From Sphingopyxis sp. DBS4 (GTDB taxonomy: Bacteria; Pseudomonadota; Alphaproteobacteria; Sphingomonadales; Sphingomonadaceae), in NCBI RefSeq assembly GCF_024628865.1, contig NZ_CP102384.1:3235001-3299000 (forward strand): DNA of 64,000 nucleotides, written 5' to 3'. The translations under genes and the position numbers were made by a program. Each line of letters opens with the position of its first letter. The stretch's first letter is position 1. This document shows, piece after piece, positions 52,611-60,474 of the stretch. A model generated the notes under the pieces. That model was not told the DNA's origin. It made no database searches and saw only the letters and a list, made by a program, of their open reading frames with translations.

Positions 52611-53540
52611 CTACTCCGGAGCCTGCACAGCTTCTTCAAGGTTCGCTATCCGTTCAGAGCAGATGGCATGCACGGCGCGGCCCAGCTCCTCCACGCGTCC
52701 AGCCAGCCAGAGCAATTCTTCTTCGCTGATTCGATAATGTTTGGAGTAGCGAGCCTTCACATAGGCTTCCTTGAGCTTCTCGAAGCGCGCGCGGTCTGCC
52801 TTCACCTCGCGCGGCCAAACATCGACAAGCCGCATGTTTAATCGCTCGGCTTGCGTGCGCAAAAATCCCAGGTTGTGGACGTGGGGCGTGTAAAAATTGC
52901 AGACCAAGAGCACGCAATGATAGAGAAACTCACTGCTCTGATGGAGGTCAAACGCGGCGGGCTTCAGAAACCCTTTTTCGCGGCCCATCTTGGACAGCTC
53001 GAACCGCTGCATGGCGAGCGGAAACCACTCGTCGAAATATTCCTGCGCCATCGCCAGCGCCTGCTCGGGCGTCTTGGGCTTCGGCTTGTGCAATTCCTTG
53101 TCGTCATATTCGTAGAGCGCGATCCCGTCGCCCGCGACGTCCATGAAGAAATAGCGGCCGTGAGCCAGCCCATCGTTCACTTCCTGCAGCGTGTGGACGA
53201 TGAAGTTGACCGGCGTGTGCAGCGTCTTGTCGATCGCAAGCTCGCGGGTCAGCCGGTCGTCGAGCTTCGACCAGAAGTCGATCTTGTCGGTCAACCGCTT
53301 GTCGTTGACGATGATCAGGAGATCGAAGTCCGAACGATAGCCCTTTGCGGTGTGCGGCTCGTCGACCCAGCCACCGCGCGCATAGCTGCCGTAGAGGATG
53401 ACCTTGTCGATCCGACCCTTCTTTTTCCAGCCCATGGTGCCGAGCGCGATCGCATCCTCGAATTCTTCGAAGATGATCGCCTTCACACGTTCGAGCTCGC
53501 GCTGCTTGTTCGCCGGAAGATGATCGAGATCGGTTTTCAT
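52611..53540 (-). CDS. Nucleotidyltransferase-HEPN fusion protein
   Basis: A 309-residue protein joining a minimal nucleotidyltransferase (K-V-I-L-Y-G-S-Y-A-R-G-G at about 45-57 and S-D-F-D-L-L-I-I at about 69) to a C-terminal HEPN domain (residues about 165-300) with the R-Y-S-K-H-Y motif typical of HEPN RNases. Separate MNT and HEPN proteins form toxin-antitoxin pairs in which the transferase AMPylates the RNase; fused forms are known too. ATG 53540 starts the frame. Confidence 0.85.
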   Translation of the reverse strand: MKTDLDHLPANKQRELERVKAIIFEEFEDAIALGTMGWKKKGRIDKVILYGSYARGGWVDEPHTAKGYRSDFDLLIIVNDKRLTDKIDFWSKLDDRLTRELAIDKTLHTPVNFIVHTLQEVNDGLAHGRYFFMDVAGDGIALYEYDDKELHKPKPKTPEQALAMAQEYFDEWFPLAMQRFELSKMGREKGFLKPAAFDLHQSSEFLYHCVLLVCNFYTPHVHNLGFLRTQAERLNMRLVDVWPREVKADRARFEKLKEAYVKARYSKHYRISEEELLWLAGRVEELGRAVHAICSERIANLEEAVQAPE

Positions 53541-53602
53541 TGATTTTCATCCTGTAATCCTGCTCGCCGGATGGCAAGCGCCGTCAGATCCAAATCGACA
53601 AC

Positions 53603-54556
53603 TCAGGCTTCCTTGAGCCGAAAATCCCAGACCGGAATGCCGAACGCCCGCGCCTTGTCGACAAGATTGTCCTGGATGCCGATGCCCGAAAAGACGACCA
53701 GCCCGGCGGGCATCGCATCGATCAGCCGCTCGTTGCGCTTGAACGGCGCCGCTTTCTTGTGCCGGTTCCAGTCGGGCCGGAACGCTACCTGCGGCACGCC
53801 GCGCGCATCGGCCCAGCAGGCCGCAGCGCGCTCGGCGCCGGTTGGCGTCGCACCATGCATCAGCACCATGTCGGCATGACGCGCATGAACCTTGTCGAGC
53901 GCCGACCAGATGTGGCGGTGATCGTTGCACGCCGGTCCGCCGCTGAAGGCGATGCGCGTTCCCTCGGGGATCAGGGCCTGGGCCTTTTCGCGGAGGCGTT
54001 TGTCCATGAAGTCGCGGCTGTCGATCATCGCCGCGGTCATCGTCTTGTGACGGACGCGCGACCCAGTGCGCGGGGTCCAGGCCTTGCGGGCATGGATGCG
54101 GAACTGCTCGGCGGCGCATTCGCGGAAAAATTCCATCGTGTCGCGCCGCTCGATCATCGTGATGCCCTCGGCGATCGCGCGCTCGAGTTCGACCGAGCGA
54201 ATTTCGCTTCCATCCTGCTCGCGCTGGAGTTCGCGCTGCGCCTGTTCGTTGCGGTCGAGCTCGCGCTCGATCCGTTCGCCGGCGCGGTGAAAGATATTGA
54301 CGATGCCCCAGAGCAGATCTTCAAGATCGGGCTCGATGCGGGTATCGACCAGGCAGCCCGCCAATGCGTCGAAGATATCGGCGACGGCGCCGCCAGCGAG
54401 CCGGTCGTCTGGAAGCGGCCGTGCGTCGGGTTCGTCCTCATAGGGCCTATGACCGTAGCGGAATAGAAACAGCCGAGAACAAGGGCATGGAGCACCGCAG
54501 CGAAGGCAATGGCCGGATCCTGGGCAAAGGCGTCCTGGAGCGCGAGCGTGCGCCAT
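53603..54556 (-). CDS. DUF2493 (SLOG-like) protein, 5' end lost and fused to parB sequence
   Basis: The recognisable DUF2493-type gene begins at Y-G-H-R-P-Y-E-D-E-P-D (about 54460) and runs through L-E-D-L-L-W-G-I-V-N-I-F-H-R and M-T-A-A-M-I-D-S-R-D-F to the Rossmann-like I-A-F-S-G-G-P, H-G-A-T-P-T-G-A-E-R and I-Q-D-N-L-V-D-K-A. The usual first 35-40 residues are absent. The frame is open to ATG 54556 only through shadow sequence of parB, so any protein made either carries a chimeric head or starts internally. Homologues on related elements are intact and separate from parB. Confidence 0.7.
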   Translation of the reverse strand: MAHARAPGRLCPGSGHCLRCGAPCPCSRLFLFRYGHRPYEDEPDARPLPDDRLAGGAVADIFDALAGCLVDTRIEPDLEDLLWGIVNIFHRAGERIERELDRNEQAQRELQREQDGSEIRSVELERAIAEGITMIERRDTMEFFRECAAEQFRIHARKAWTPRTGSRVRHKTMTAAMIDSRDFMDKRLREKAQALIPEGTRIAFSGGPACNDHRHIWSALDKVHARHADMVLMHGATPTGAERAAACWADARGVPQVAFRPDWNRHKKAAPFKRNERLIDAMPAGLVVFSGIGIQDNLVDKARAFGIPVWDFRLKEA

Positions 54557-55920
54557 GCGGTGAGATCCGACACGAGGCGATCGGGAAGCGGACGCAGCGC
54601 ATCGGATTCGTCTTCGCCATCGCTGCCCACAGGCGGTATGACGTGATCGCCATCCCCGCCGCCACGCAGGCCGGACCCTTCGCCCCCTGCTTCCGTTTCC
54701 GGATCAGCCTCGCCATCGGCCAGTTCCCGCTCCGGCTCGTCCTCAGCCCGCACGAACCCGCGCTCGTTCCGCACCGATCCGTCGCGGTCGATCGAGACGA
54801 AGGCGCCAGCGCGTCCCATCTCGGCGGGATCGAAGACGAGCGGGCGGTCGACGAGCGCGCCGAGTTCGGCGTCGATGGCATCGATCCGCGCATGCACTTC
54901 GGCGGGCACGTCCGGCACCTCGGACCATTGCTCGCAAAGCGCCTCGCTTTCAGCCTCGAGTGCGGCGACGCGGGCCTGTTCATCGTCGGTCATCGGGACC
55001 TCCGTGCGGTCGATCGCGCGCAGGTCGCGCGTCGCGTCCCACGGCAGGTCGATCGAGGTGGTCACCCATTTCCAGCCCTCGGCGAGAATGCGCTCGCCTT
55101 CAGCTTTCAATCTTTCGTCGACCAGCCGGTCGAGCAGCGCCGGGTCGGTGAGCCAGCCGCCTCCGTCGGCCTCAAACAAGTCGCGCACCACGCCGCCGCC
55201 TGCCGTGACATAGGTATCGACGCCGACGAACGCTGCGCGCTTGTCGGTGACCCTTACGCTGTCCTCGGTGAGTTTCTGGCGGATGAAGCCGGGGCTCTTG
55301 TTGAAACTGTGATCGAGCTGCGCCCAGAGCTCCTCCTGGCGCTGATGATCGTCGGCGACGGTGAAGGCCATCAACTGGTCGAGCGTCATCCCGTCGTCGG
55401 CATAGATGTCGTGGAGCTTCGGTGACACCGCGGCGAGCTTCAGCCGCTGGCGCACGACCGCGGGGGTGGTGAAATGATGCGCCGCGATCGCCTCGACATC
55501 GTCGCCCTTGTCGACCATCGCCTGCATCGCGCGAAACTGGTCGAGCGGATGGAGGCTCTCGCGCATGGCATTTTCGGCGAAACTGTCGTCCTCGGCGAGA
55601 ATATCGCTGTCCGCCGCGCGCACGACGCAGGGGATTGGCGCATCATTCGCGAGACGCTTCCGCTTCACCAGCAGTTCGAGCGCGCGATAGCGCCGCCCCC
55701 CGGCCGGTATTTCATAGCGGCCCGTCTCCTTTCCCGAGGCGTCGCGTTCGGGCCGGACGTTGAGGCTCTGGAGCAGGGTTCGCCGGTCGATATCGTCGGC
55801 GAGCGCCTCGACCGACACGCCGGCTTTCACCCGCCGGACATTGGACTGGGAGAGAAACAGCCGGTCGAACGGGATGTCGCGCGACGGGCTGAGGATGAGT
55901 TTCGGGGCCTGTCTGGCCAT
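54154..55920 (-). CDS. ParB-like partition/nuclease protein, C-terminally truncated
   Basis: ATG 55920 behind GGAG opens a ParB-type protein: S-Q-S-N-V-R-R and G-G-R-R-Y-R-A-L (about 80), the E-N-A-M-R-E-S-L-H-P-L-D-Q box, then a KorB-like HTH (F-T-T-P-A-V-V-R-Q-R-L-K-L-A). Residues after about 485 are an out-of-frame copy of the DUF2493 coding region (to the stop at 54154), because a deletion near 54455-54470 joined the two genes. The normal C-terminal 200 or so residues are gone. The element's ParB occurs without ParA beside it here. Confidence 0.82.
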   Translation of the reverse strand: MARQAPKLILSPSRDIPFDRLFLSQSNVRRVKAGVSVEALADDIDRRTLLQSLNVRPERDASGKETGRYEIPAGGRRYRALELLVKRKRLANDAPIPCVVRAADSDILAEDDSFAENAMRESLHPLDQFRAMQAMVDKGDDVEAIAAHHFTTPAVVRQRLKLAAVSPKLHDIYADDGMTLDQLMAFTVADDHQRQEELWAQLDHSFNKSPGFIRQKLTEDSVRVTDKRAAFVGVDTYVTAGGGVVRDLFEADGGGWLTDPALLDRLVDERLKAEGERILAEGWKWVTTSIDLPWDATRDLRAIDRTEVPMTDDEQARVAALEAESEALCEQWSEVPDVPAEVHARIDAIDAELGALVDRPLVFDPAEMGRAGAFVSIDRDGSVRNERGFVRAEDEPERELADGEADPETEAGGEGSGLRGGGDGDHVIPPVGSDGEDESDALRPLPDRLVSDLTAWRTLALQDAFAQDPAIAFAAVLHALVLGCFYSATVIGPMRTNPTHGRFQTTGSLAAPSPISSTHWRAAWSIPASSPILKICSGASSISFTAPANGSSASSTATNRRSANSSASRMEAKFARSNSSARSPRASR

Positions 55921-56044
55921 GGGCTTTCTCCATGACGGGCCGCCGCGAGACACTCTCCCGGCTCCTGGACCCGTCACGAAGGCGCCAGCCCCCCTCTTCC
56001 TCCCGGGGGCCGCGCGTGGCGGTCCCGGCAGGCGGCCAGGCGCG

Positions 56045-56446
56045 TCAGCCGCGCCCCGAAAGTCGTTCGACCGCGCGCCGGAGCCTTTGCTCCCCCAACA
56101 CGATCGACCCCGCTCGCCGCGCCGCTTCGGCATAAGCCGATAGCGGGTGGCTTGCCGTGAAGTGGAGGTCGCGTTCGATCGTGAGGCCGAACGGAAGGCG
56201 GACGGACTCGAGTTCGGACAGCGCGAAGCTGCCGAGTTCGGGGCAGCCGAAGCCGAGATCGGCGAGGCCGAAGAAAATACCGTCCGCATCGATCTCGGTC
56301 GCGAGCCAGGTCGCCGCGCCGACGGGGCTGAACAGGCGGACGACCGGTTTGGGGTCCGGCTCGCGTTCGCCGCGCGAAAGCGTGTCGATCCGGGTGGCCA
56401 GATTGGCGCGAAGCTGCGCCTCGAGCGCGGGGGTCAAGAGTTTCAT
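56045..56446 (-). CDS. DUF2958 protein
   Basis: A 133-residue DUF2958 protein: M-K-L-L-T-P-A-L-E-A-Q-L-R-A-N, P-V-V-R-L-F-S-P, W-L-A-T-E-I-D-A-D-G-I-F-F-G-L-A-D-L-G and S-L-E-type strands ending in R-D-L-H-F. The family is a small single-domain protein found with parB genes on conjugative elements; function unknown. ATG 56446 follows AGGAGA. About 125 bases separate it from parB downstream. Confidence 0.88.
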   Translation of the reverse strand: MKLLTPALEAQLRANLATRIDTLSRGEREPDPKPVVRLFSPVGAATWLATEIDADGIFFGLADLGFGCPELGSFALSELESVRLPFGLTIERDLHFTASHPLSAYAEAARRAGSIVLGEQRLRRAVERLSGRG

Positions 56447-56680
56447 GGTACTTTCTCCTGGGGCGACCGGCGGCGAGCCTCTCTCGCCGCGCGCGGTCCG
56501 CCGCCCAGGGGCGGGCCATCTCTTCCTCGCCGGTTTCTGGCGTTGCCGGTGGCGGCCGCGCGCCCCGGACCGGGCGGCGACGGGCGGCAGCGGCAGCAAG
56601 CGCCCGCTGACCACGCAGGCCGCCCGCGCTGTCCCGGTCACCCACTTGCCAAATTGTTCTCTCTATGTTCTCATTAGGGC

Positions 56681-56872
56681 ATGGACAATATCGATACTGC
56701 CCGAGTCGCAGAGACCATCCTTTCCGCCCCTGGCTGGGCGCGCGTGGGTATCACCGCGCCGACGAATCACATCCGTGTCGAGGCCGCGTTCGAACTCGCC
56801 CGTGCGATCGTCGAGAGCGTCCGTGCCGGCGCGGAGCCCGCAAGCCCCGACCAGCTTGGACTCTCCCTGTGA
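56681..56872 (+). CDS. DUF6771-type small protein
   Basis: A 63-residue helical protein (A-R-V-A-E-T-I-L-S-A-P-G-W-A-R-V-G-I-T ... A-A-F-E-L-A-R-A-I) that matches the small DUF6771-like proteins of sphingomonad mobile elements. ATG 56681 comes 234 bases from the divergent DUF2958 start. It is the first gene of the + strand run that leads to the SRAP genes. Unknown function. Confidence 0.75.
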   Translation: MDNIDTARVAETILSAPGWARVGITAPTNHIRVEAAFELARAIVESVRAGAEPASPDQLGLSL

Positions 56873-56873
56873 C

Positions 56874-57203
56874 GTGGGCGGATGGACAAAGGACGGACAG
56901 CATCGCGCCACGCATGTCTTCGAGGCCGCGGCCTGGTTTCGGGCGATCAAGCCCGTTTGCCGCTGCGGGCATAGTGCGACGTTCAATCCCTATGGGATCT
57001 GGTGGCGCTTCGAGTGCAGGATGTGGGACGGCAATCTCGTCAAGGCGTGCCAGAAATTCTGGTGTGTTCGCTGCGGCGCGCGGACGGGCAAGCGCGTCCG
57101 CCCGGTGCGGATCGAGCTCGTCGACCCGAGCCCCGATGACATCGCCCTGCCGATGCCCGAAGAACGCGAATGGAAGCGCGCGCTCAGCCGTTTCCGCGCC
57201 TGA
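56874..57203 (+). CDS. Zinc-ribbon-like protein of the element
   Basis: A 109-residue protein with two CxC/CxxC knuckles: V-C-R-C-G-H-S-A-T-F-N-P-Y-G (about 33) and W-C-V-R-C-G-A-R (about 66), then R-P-V-R-I-E-L-V and L-P-M-P-E-E-R-E-W-K-R. Similar short proteins occur beside SRAP genes on related elements. GTG 56874, one base after the preceding stop, is the likely start; TTG 56859 is an alternative. Probably a nucleic-acid-binding ribbon. Confidence 0.65.
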   Translation: MGGWTKDGQHRATHVFEAAAWFRAIKPVCRCGHSATFNPYGIWWRFECRMWDGNLVKACQKFWCVRCGARTGKRVRPVRIELVDPSPDDIALPMPEEREWKRALSRFRA

Positions 57204-57214
57204 GGACTGAGTTC

Positions 57215-57727
57215 ATGGATATCGAGACGGACGACGCGCTGGTCGGCATCGGCAAGCTCCACCGCGTGATGGTGTGGAACGGCCAGCGCGAATGCGAGAA
57301 GGAGATGCTGTGGGGGCTGCCCTCGCGCGATGCCGATATATTCCAGATCCCGCTCCTGAAGTCCGAGACCGCGATCATTGATCGCCCCTGTCTGCTGCTC
57401 GCCAATGAGTTCGGCCTCGTGAAGCGCGGCAAGACGATCTACGCCGCAAGCCTCATCAGCGACGAGCCTTTCTTCTGCATCGCAGCGGTCTGGCGTCCGG
57501 CGCACCGCCTGTGGCCTGAGAGCTTCGCGGTGCTCACCGTCCCGGCCTATGACGATCTGGCGCCGCACAAGGATCGCCACGTCGGCGTGGTCCGCCCCGA
57601 GGACTGGTTCGACTGGTTGATGGGGGCGCGGCCGCCGCTGGACATGTTGCGACCTTTCCCCAAGAATAGCTTCAGCATCATGCCGCCGATCCAGCAGAAT
57701 TTCGACGAAATGCTCGGCGCGGCCTGA
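57215..57727 (+). CDS. Diverged SRAP-like protein lacking the catalytic cysteine
   Basis: A 170-residue protein whose C-terminal half (A-A-V-W-R-P-A-H-R-L-W-P-E-S-F-A-V-L-T then H-K-D-R-H-V-G-V-V and W-F-D-W-L) follows the SRAP/HMCES core, but it starts M-D-I-E rather than Met-Cys, so the thiazolidine-forming Cys2 is missing. It is followed after 28 bases by a full SRAP gene. Possibly a degenerate duplicate or a regulatory partner. Confidence 0.65.
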   Translation: MDIETDDALVGIGKLHRVMVWNGQRECEKEMLWGLPSRDADIFQIPLLKSETAIIDRPCLLLANEFGLVKRGKTIYAASLISDEPFFCIAAVWRPAHRLWPESFAVLTVPAYDDLAPHKDRHVGVVRPEDWFDWLMGARPPLDMLRPFPKNSFSIMPPIQQNFDEMLGAA

Positions 57728-57755
57728 CCGAAACCACCCAAGGGGACTCGCCGCC

Positions 57756-58403
57756 ATGTGCAATCTCGTGACCCTCAAGGCTTCGGTCGCCGAAGTGGCC
57801 TCGGCGTTCGGTGCGCGGCGTCCGCTCACCAATGCGCAACCCGGCGAAGTCTATCCCGGCGGACAAGGATTTGTGGTCCGTGACGACGCGGGCACGCGCG
57901 CGCTCCAGTCGATGACCTGGGGCTTCCCGGTGCGGCTCAAGCATATGAAACCGACGAGCAAGCCCAAGCCCGTCAACAATGCCCGCGACGACAAGCTGAT
58001 GACCTTCTGGCGAACATGGTTTACCAATCCCGCCCAGCGCTGTCTGATCCCGATCACGGCCTTCGCCGAAGCCGAAGGCGAGAAGGGCAAGATGACGCGA
58101 ACCTGGCTAAGCGTCGTCGACCAGCCGCTCGCCGCCTGCGCCGGGCTCTGGCGTCCGACCAACGAGTGGGGCGATTGCTATACGATGGTGATGGTCGATG
58201 CGACCGAGGAGCTGTTCGACATTCACGACCGGATGCCGGTCATTCTTCACGCCGCCGATCATGACGCCTGGCTGCAAGCTTCGGCTGAGGAGGCAATGAA
58301 GCTCGTTACCCAATATCCGGCAAGCCGGTTGGAGGTTGAGCGGACCGACGTCCCGTGGTTCAGCCGCAAGCCCCCGAGCGCGTATGCCCCGACGCTCCTT
58401 TGA
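57756..58403 (+). CDS. SOS-response-associated peptidase family protein (SRAP/HMCES-like)
   Basis: A 215-residue SRAP protein. The catalytic Cys2 follows the initiator Met (M-C-N-L-V), and the family residues P-V-N-N-A-R-D-D, the Glu in T-A-F-A-E-A-E and H-D-R-M-P-V-I-L-H are present. YedK/HMCES proteins cross-link abasic sites in single-stranded DNA, which suits protection of transferred single strands of a conjugative element. ATG 57756 has an AGGGGACTC-like site. Confidence 0.92.
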   Translation: MCNLVTLKASVAEVASAFGARRPLTNAQPGEVYPGGQGFVVRDDAGTRALQSMTWGFPVRLKHMKPTSKPKPVNNARDDKLMTFWRTWFTNPAQRCLIPITAFAEAEGEKGKMTRTWLSVVDQPLAACAGLWRPTNEWGDCYTMVMVDATEELFDIHDRMPVILHAADHDAWLQASAEEAMKLVTQYPASRLEVERTDVPWFSRKPPSAYAPTLL

Positions 58404-58425
58404 GAAGCTGGATAGCGGGGCGACG

Positions 58426-58551
58426 TCACCCGCCGAATAGCGACCGGATCGCGCCGATGAGGCCGGCAATGAAGGAGCCGCCGACGAGAACAGCGGCGAA
58501 CCAGAATTCGATCGCCAGCGCGCGCGATTTCCATTTCGGTTCCTGATCCAT
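58426..58551 (-). CDS. Small single-helix membrane protein
   Basis: A 41-residue frame with a charged head (D-Q-E-P-K-W-K-S-R) and one good membrane helix (F-W-F-A-A-V-L-V-G-G-S-F-I-A-G-L-I-G). It lies between the SRAP gene and the second AbiE operon on the opposite strand. No strong ribosome site; the frame is open upstream to 58659. Confidence 0.4.
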   Translation of the reverse strand: MDQEPKWKSRALAIEFWFAAVLVGGSFIAGLIGAIRSLFGG

Positions 58552-58630
58552 CTGACCGGCATGCCATGACCGGTGAATGTAGGAAATAGTGGAATCGGGG
58601 CCATCTCCGAACGCCATAATCATTGCATGA

Positions 58631-58683
58631 CATGTGACAAAACCTATGATACATCGCATTTAAGTTAGAGGTTTTGTCACATG
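58631..58683. promoter_or_regulatory. Perfect 15-base inverted repeat at the start of the second abiE operon
   Basis: Arms CATGTGACAAAACCT (58631-58645) and AGGTTTTGTCACATG (58669-58683) are exact inverses around a 23-base AT-rich spacer. The right arm ends with the ATG of the antitoxin gene. The arrangement, with the operator arm ending on the start codon, parallels the first AbiE locus, though the sequence differs. The likely ligand is AbiEi. Confidence 0.85.
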
Positions 58684-59298
58684 CACACATCGATAACGCA
58701 AGGCGAGACGCTTCGAGCGCTCTTTGGCGCGCATCCGATCCTGCGCGCGCGCGAGCTACGCGCCGCAGGCGTGGCACCCGAAACCATCGCTCGCGCGGTC
58801 GACAGTGGCGACATCGACCGTATCGCGCGAGGACTCTATCAGCTTCACGGCGCGCCGATCGACACCGACCAAGGCCTCGCCGAAATCACCAAGCGCATCC
58901 CGAACGGGGTTATCGCCATGGTATCGGCGCTCGCTTTCCACGGGCTCACCGACCAGATGCCGCGGCGGGTCTGGGTAGCAATAGGACCCAGCGACTGGGC
59001 ACCGGTCATCGATTATCCGCCTGTCCGGATCGTCCGCCTCGCCGACAAATATCGACGCCAGGGGATCGAGCATCACAAGGTCGCCGGGGTCGATGTTCCC
59101 ATCTATTCGGTTCCCAAAACGCTGGCCGACCTGTTCCGTAATCCGCGCCTCGTCGATCGCTCGGTTGCGGTCGAGAGTCTGCGCGCAGCGCTCGACCAGC
59201 GCAAGACGAGTCCCGGTGACATCGCCGAGGCCGCGGCAGCGGGCGGGGTCTGGAAGCGAATGCAGCCCTATCTCGAGGCGCTCAGCTTCAATGGCTAA
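58681..59298 (+). CDS. abiEi: AbiEi-type antitoxin/repressor
   Basis: A 205-residue AbiEi protein: an N-terminal winged helix (R-A-R-E-L-R-A-A-G-V-A-P-E-T-I-A-R-A-V, then I-A-R-G-L-Y-Q-L) and a C-terminal antitoxin domain with V-S-A-L-A-F-H-G-L-T and V-P-K-T-L-A-D-L-F. It should bind the inverted repeat that covers its own start and neutralise AbiEii. Overlaps the toxin gene by eight bases. Confidence 0.92.
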   Translation: MHTSITQGETLRALFGAHPILRARELRAAGVAPETIARAVDSGDIDRIARGLYQLHGAPIDTDQGLAEITKRIPNGVIAMVSALAFHGLTDQMPRRVWVAIGPSDWAPVIDYPPVRIVRLADKYRRQGIEHHKVAGVDVPIYSVPKTLADLFRNPRLVDRSVAVESLRAALDQRKTSPGDIAEAAAAGGVWKRMQPYLEALSFNG

Positions 59299-60196
59299 GG
59301 CACCCGTCAATCTGGCAGCCTCGGTCAAGGACCGGCTGCTCCAATTGGCGCGCAAGGAGCGTCAGCCCTTCGACGTTCTGCTCGTTCGCTTCGCGCTCGA
59401 GCGCCTGCTTTACCGACTGTCGCTCTCGCCGCTACGGGACCAGTTCATTCTCAAAGGCGGTCTTCTCGTCACGCTCTGGCTCGAAGACGATAATCGAGTC
59501 ACCCGCGACGCCGACTTTCTCGCCTTCGGCGATGCAAGCGCCGAACGGCTGATAGCGGATTTCGGCGCGATCATGAAAATCGAGGCGGCTGACGGGCTGA
59601 CTTTCGATATCGACGCACTCACCGCGCGGCCGATCCGCGAGGGAGCCGAATATGGCGGCATGCGGCTAACAACGACCGCCTTTCTCGAACGAACGCGCAT
59701 CCCGATCACGATCGACCTCGGCTTTGGCGACGCCCTCTCGGATCCGGCGCCGCCGACTTCCTTCGCGACGCTGCTGGACTTTCCCGATCCGGAGATCCGC
59801 ACCTATTCGCCGACAAGCGTCATCGCAGAGAAATTTCAGGCGATGGTAGCGCTCGGGATCGCCAATGGTCGCATGAAGGATTTCTACGACCTCTGGGCGA
59901 TTCCGCAGGCCTGCGACATCAATGCTCAAGCGCTCGACGCAGCACTTGCGGCGACATTCGATCGACGCGGCACGCCGATCCCGGCTGACCGTCCGCCGGG
60001 GCTCTCGGCTGCCATGTTCGAAGACGGCGACAAGCGGCGGCAATGGGATGCCTATGCCGCGAGCCTTGAGCTTGAAGGCGTGACATTCTCCGCCGTGATC
60101 GACGCGGTCTGGGGCCTTGTCGCGCCGAGCTGCGAACGACTGCTTGCCCATGACGTTTCGATCGCCACTTCGACTCCAGATGCCGCCGGTGCGTGA
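59291..60196 (+). CDS. abiEii: AbiEii-type nucleotidyltransferase toxin
   Basis: A 301-residue nucleotidyltransferase. Q-F-I-L-K-G-G-L-L-V-T-L-W and T-R-D-A-D-F-L (the catalytic Asp pair) lie at about residues 52-75, and S-V-I-A-E-K-F-Q-A-M-V and K-D-F-Y-D-L-W are further family motifs. It forms a type IV toxin-antitoxin system with the preceding gene and may give abortive phage resistance as well as stabilise the element. Start ATG 59291 overlaps the antitoxin stop. Confidence 0.92.
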   Translation: MAKAPVNLAASVKDRLLQLARKERQPFDVLLVRFALERLLYRLSLSPLRDQFILKGGLLVTLWLEDDNRVTRDADFLAFGDASAERLIADFGAIMKIEAADGLTFDIDALTARPIREGAEYGGMRLTTTAFLERTRIPITIDLGFGDALSDPAPPTSFATLLDFPDPEIRTYSPTSVIAEKFQAMVALGIANGRMKDFYDLWAIPQACDINAQALDAALAATFDRRGTPIPADRPPGLSAAMFEDGDKRRQWDAYAASLELEGVTFSAVIDAVWGLVAPSCERLLAHDVSIATSTPDAAGA

Positions 60197-60474
60197 CGCC
60201 GGCTCCGCCGCGGTCGGCGTATTAAGGCATTAGGTGTCAATCTGGGTCCGATTGGTGCACCAAGCCGCTTTATCAGGTGATTTCCTGTCGTTACACCGAA
60301 GAGGCGATCGGCATTGCGTATAGAGGCTGAGGTATCACCCGCCCGCCGCAGTGCGAGGACCATCGCGCAGCTTGTCCAACTTCATTGTCTCCCGGAGAGG
60401 AAACGGGAGCGATGAGCCATGGAGCGGATCGCGGGCGGACGGGTCGGGAACGCGTCGGCGGCCGATGAATCGAC

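Noticed and set aside
54154..54455. C-terminal 100 residues of the ParB frame as a real domain
   Set aside because: They are the DUF2493 coding sequence read out of frame (Ser/Ala/Arg-rich), produced by the deletion.
54364..55425. 353-codon open frame on the + strand
   Set aside because: Antisense to parB; composition and lack of motifs mark it as a shadow.
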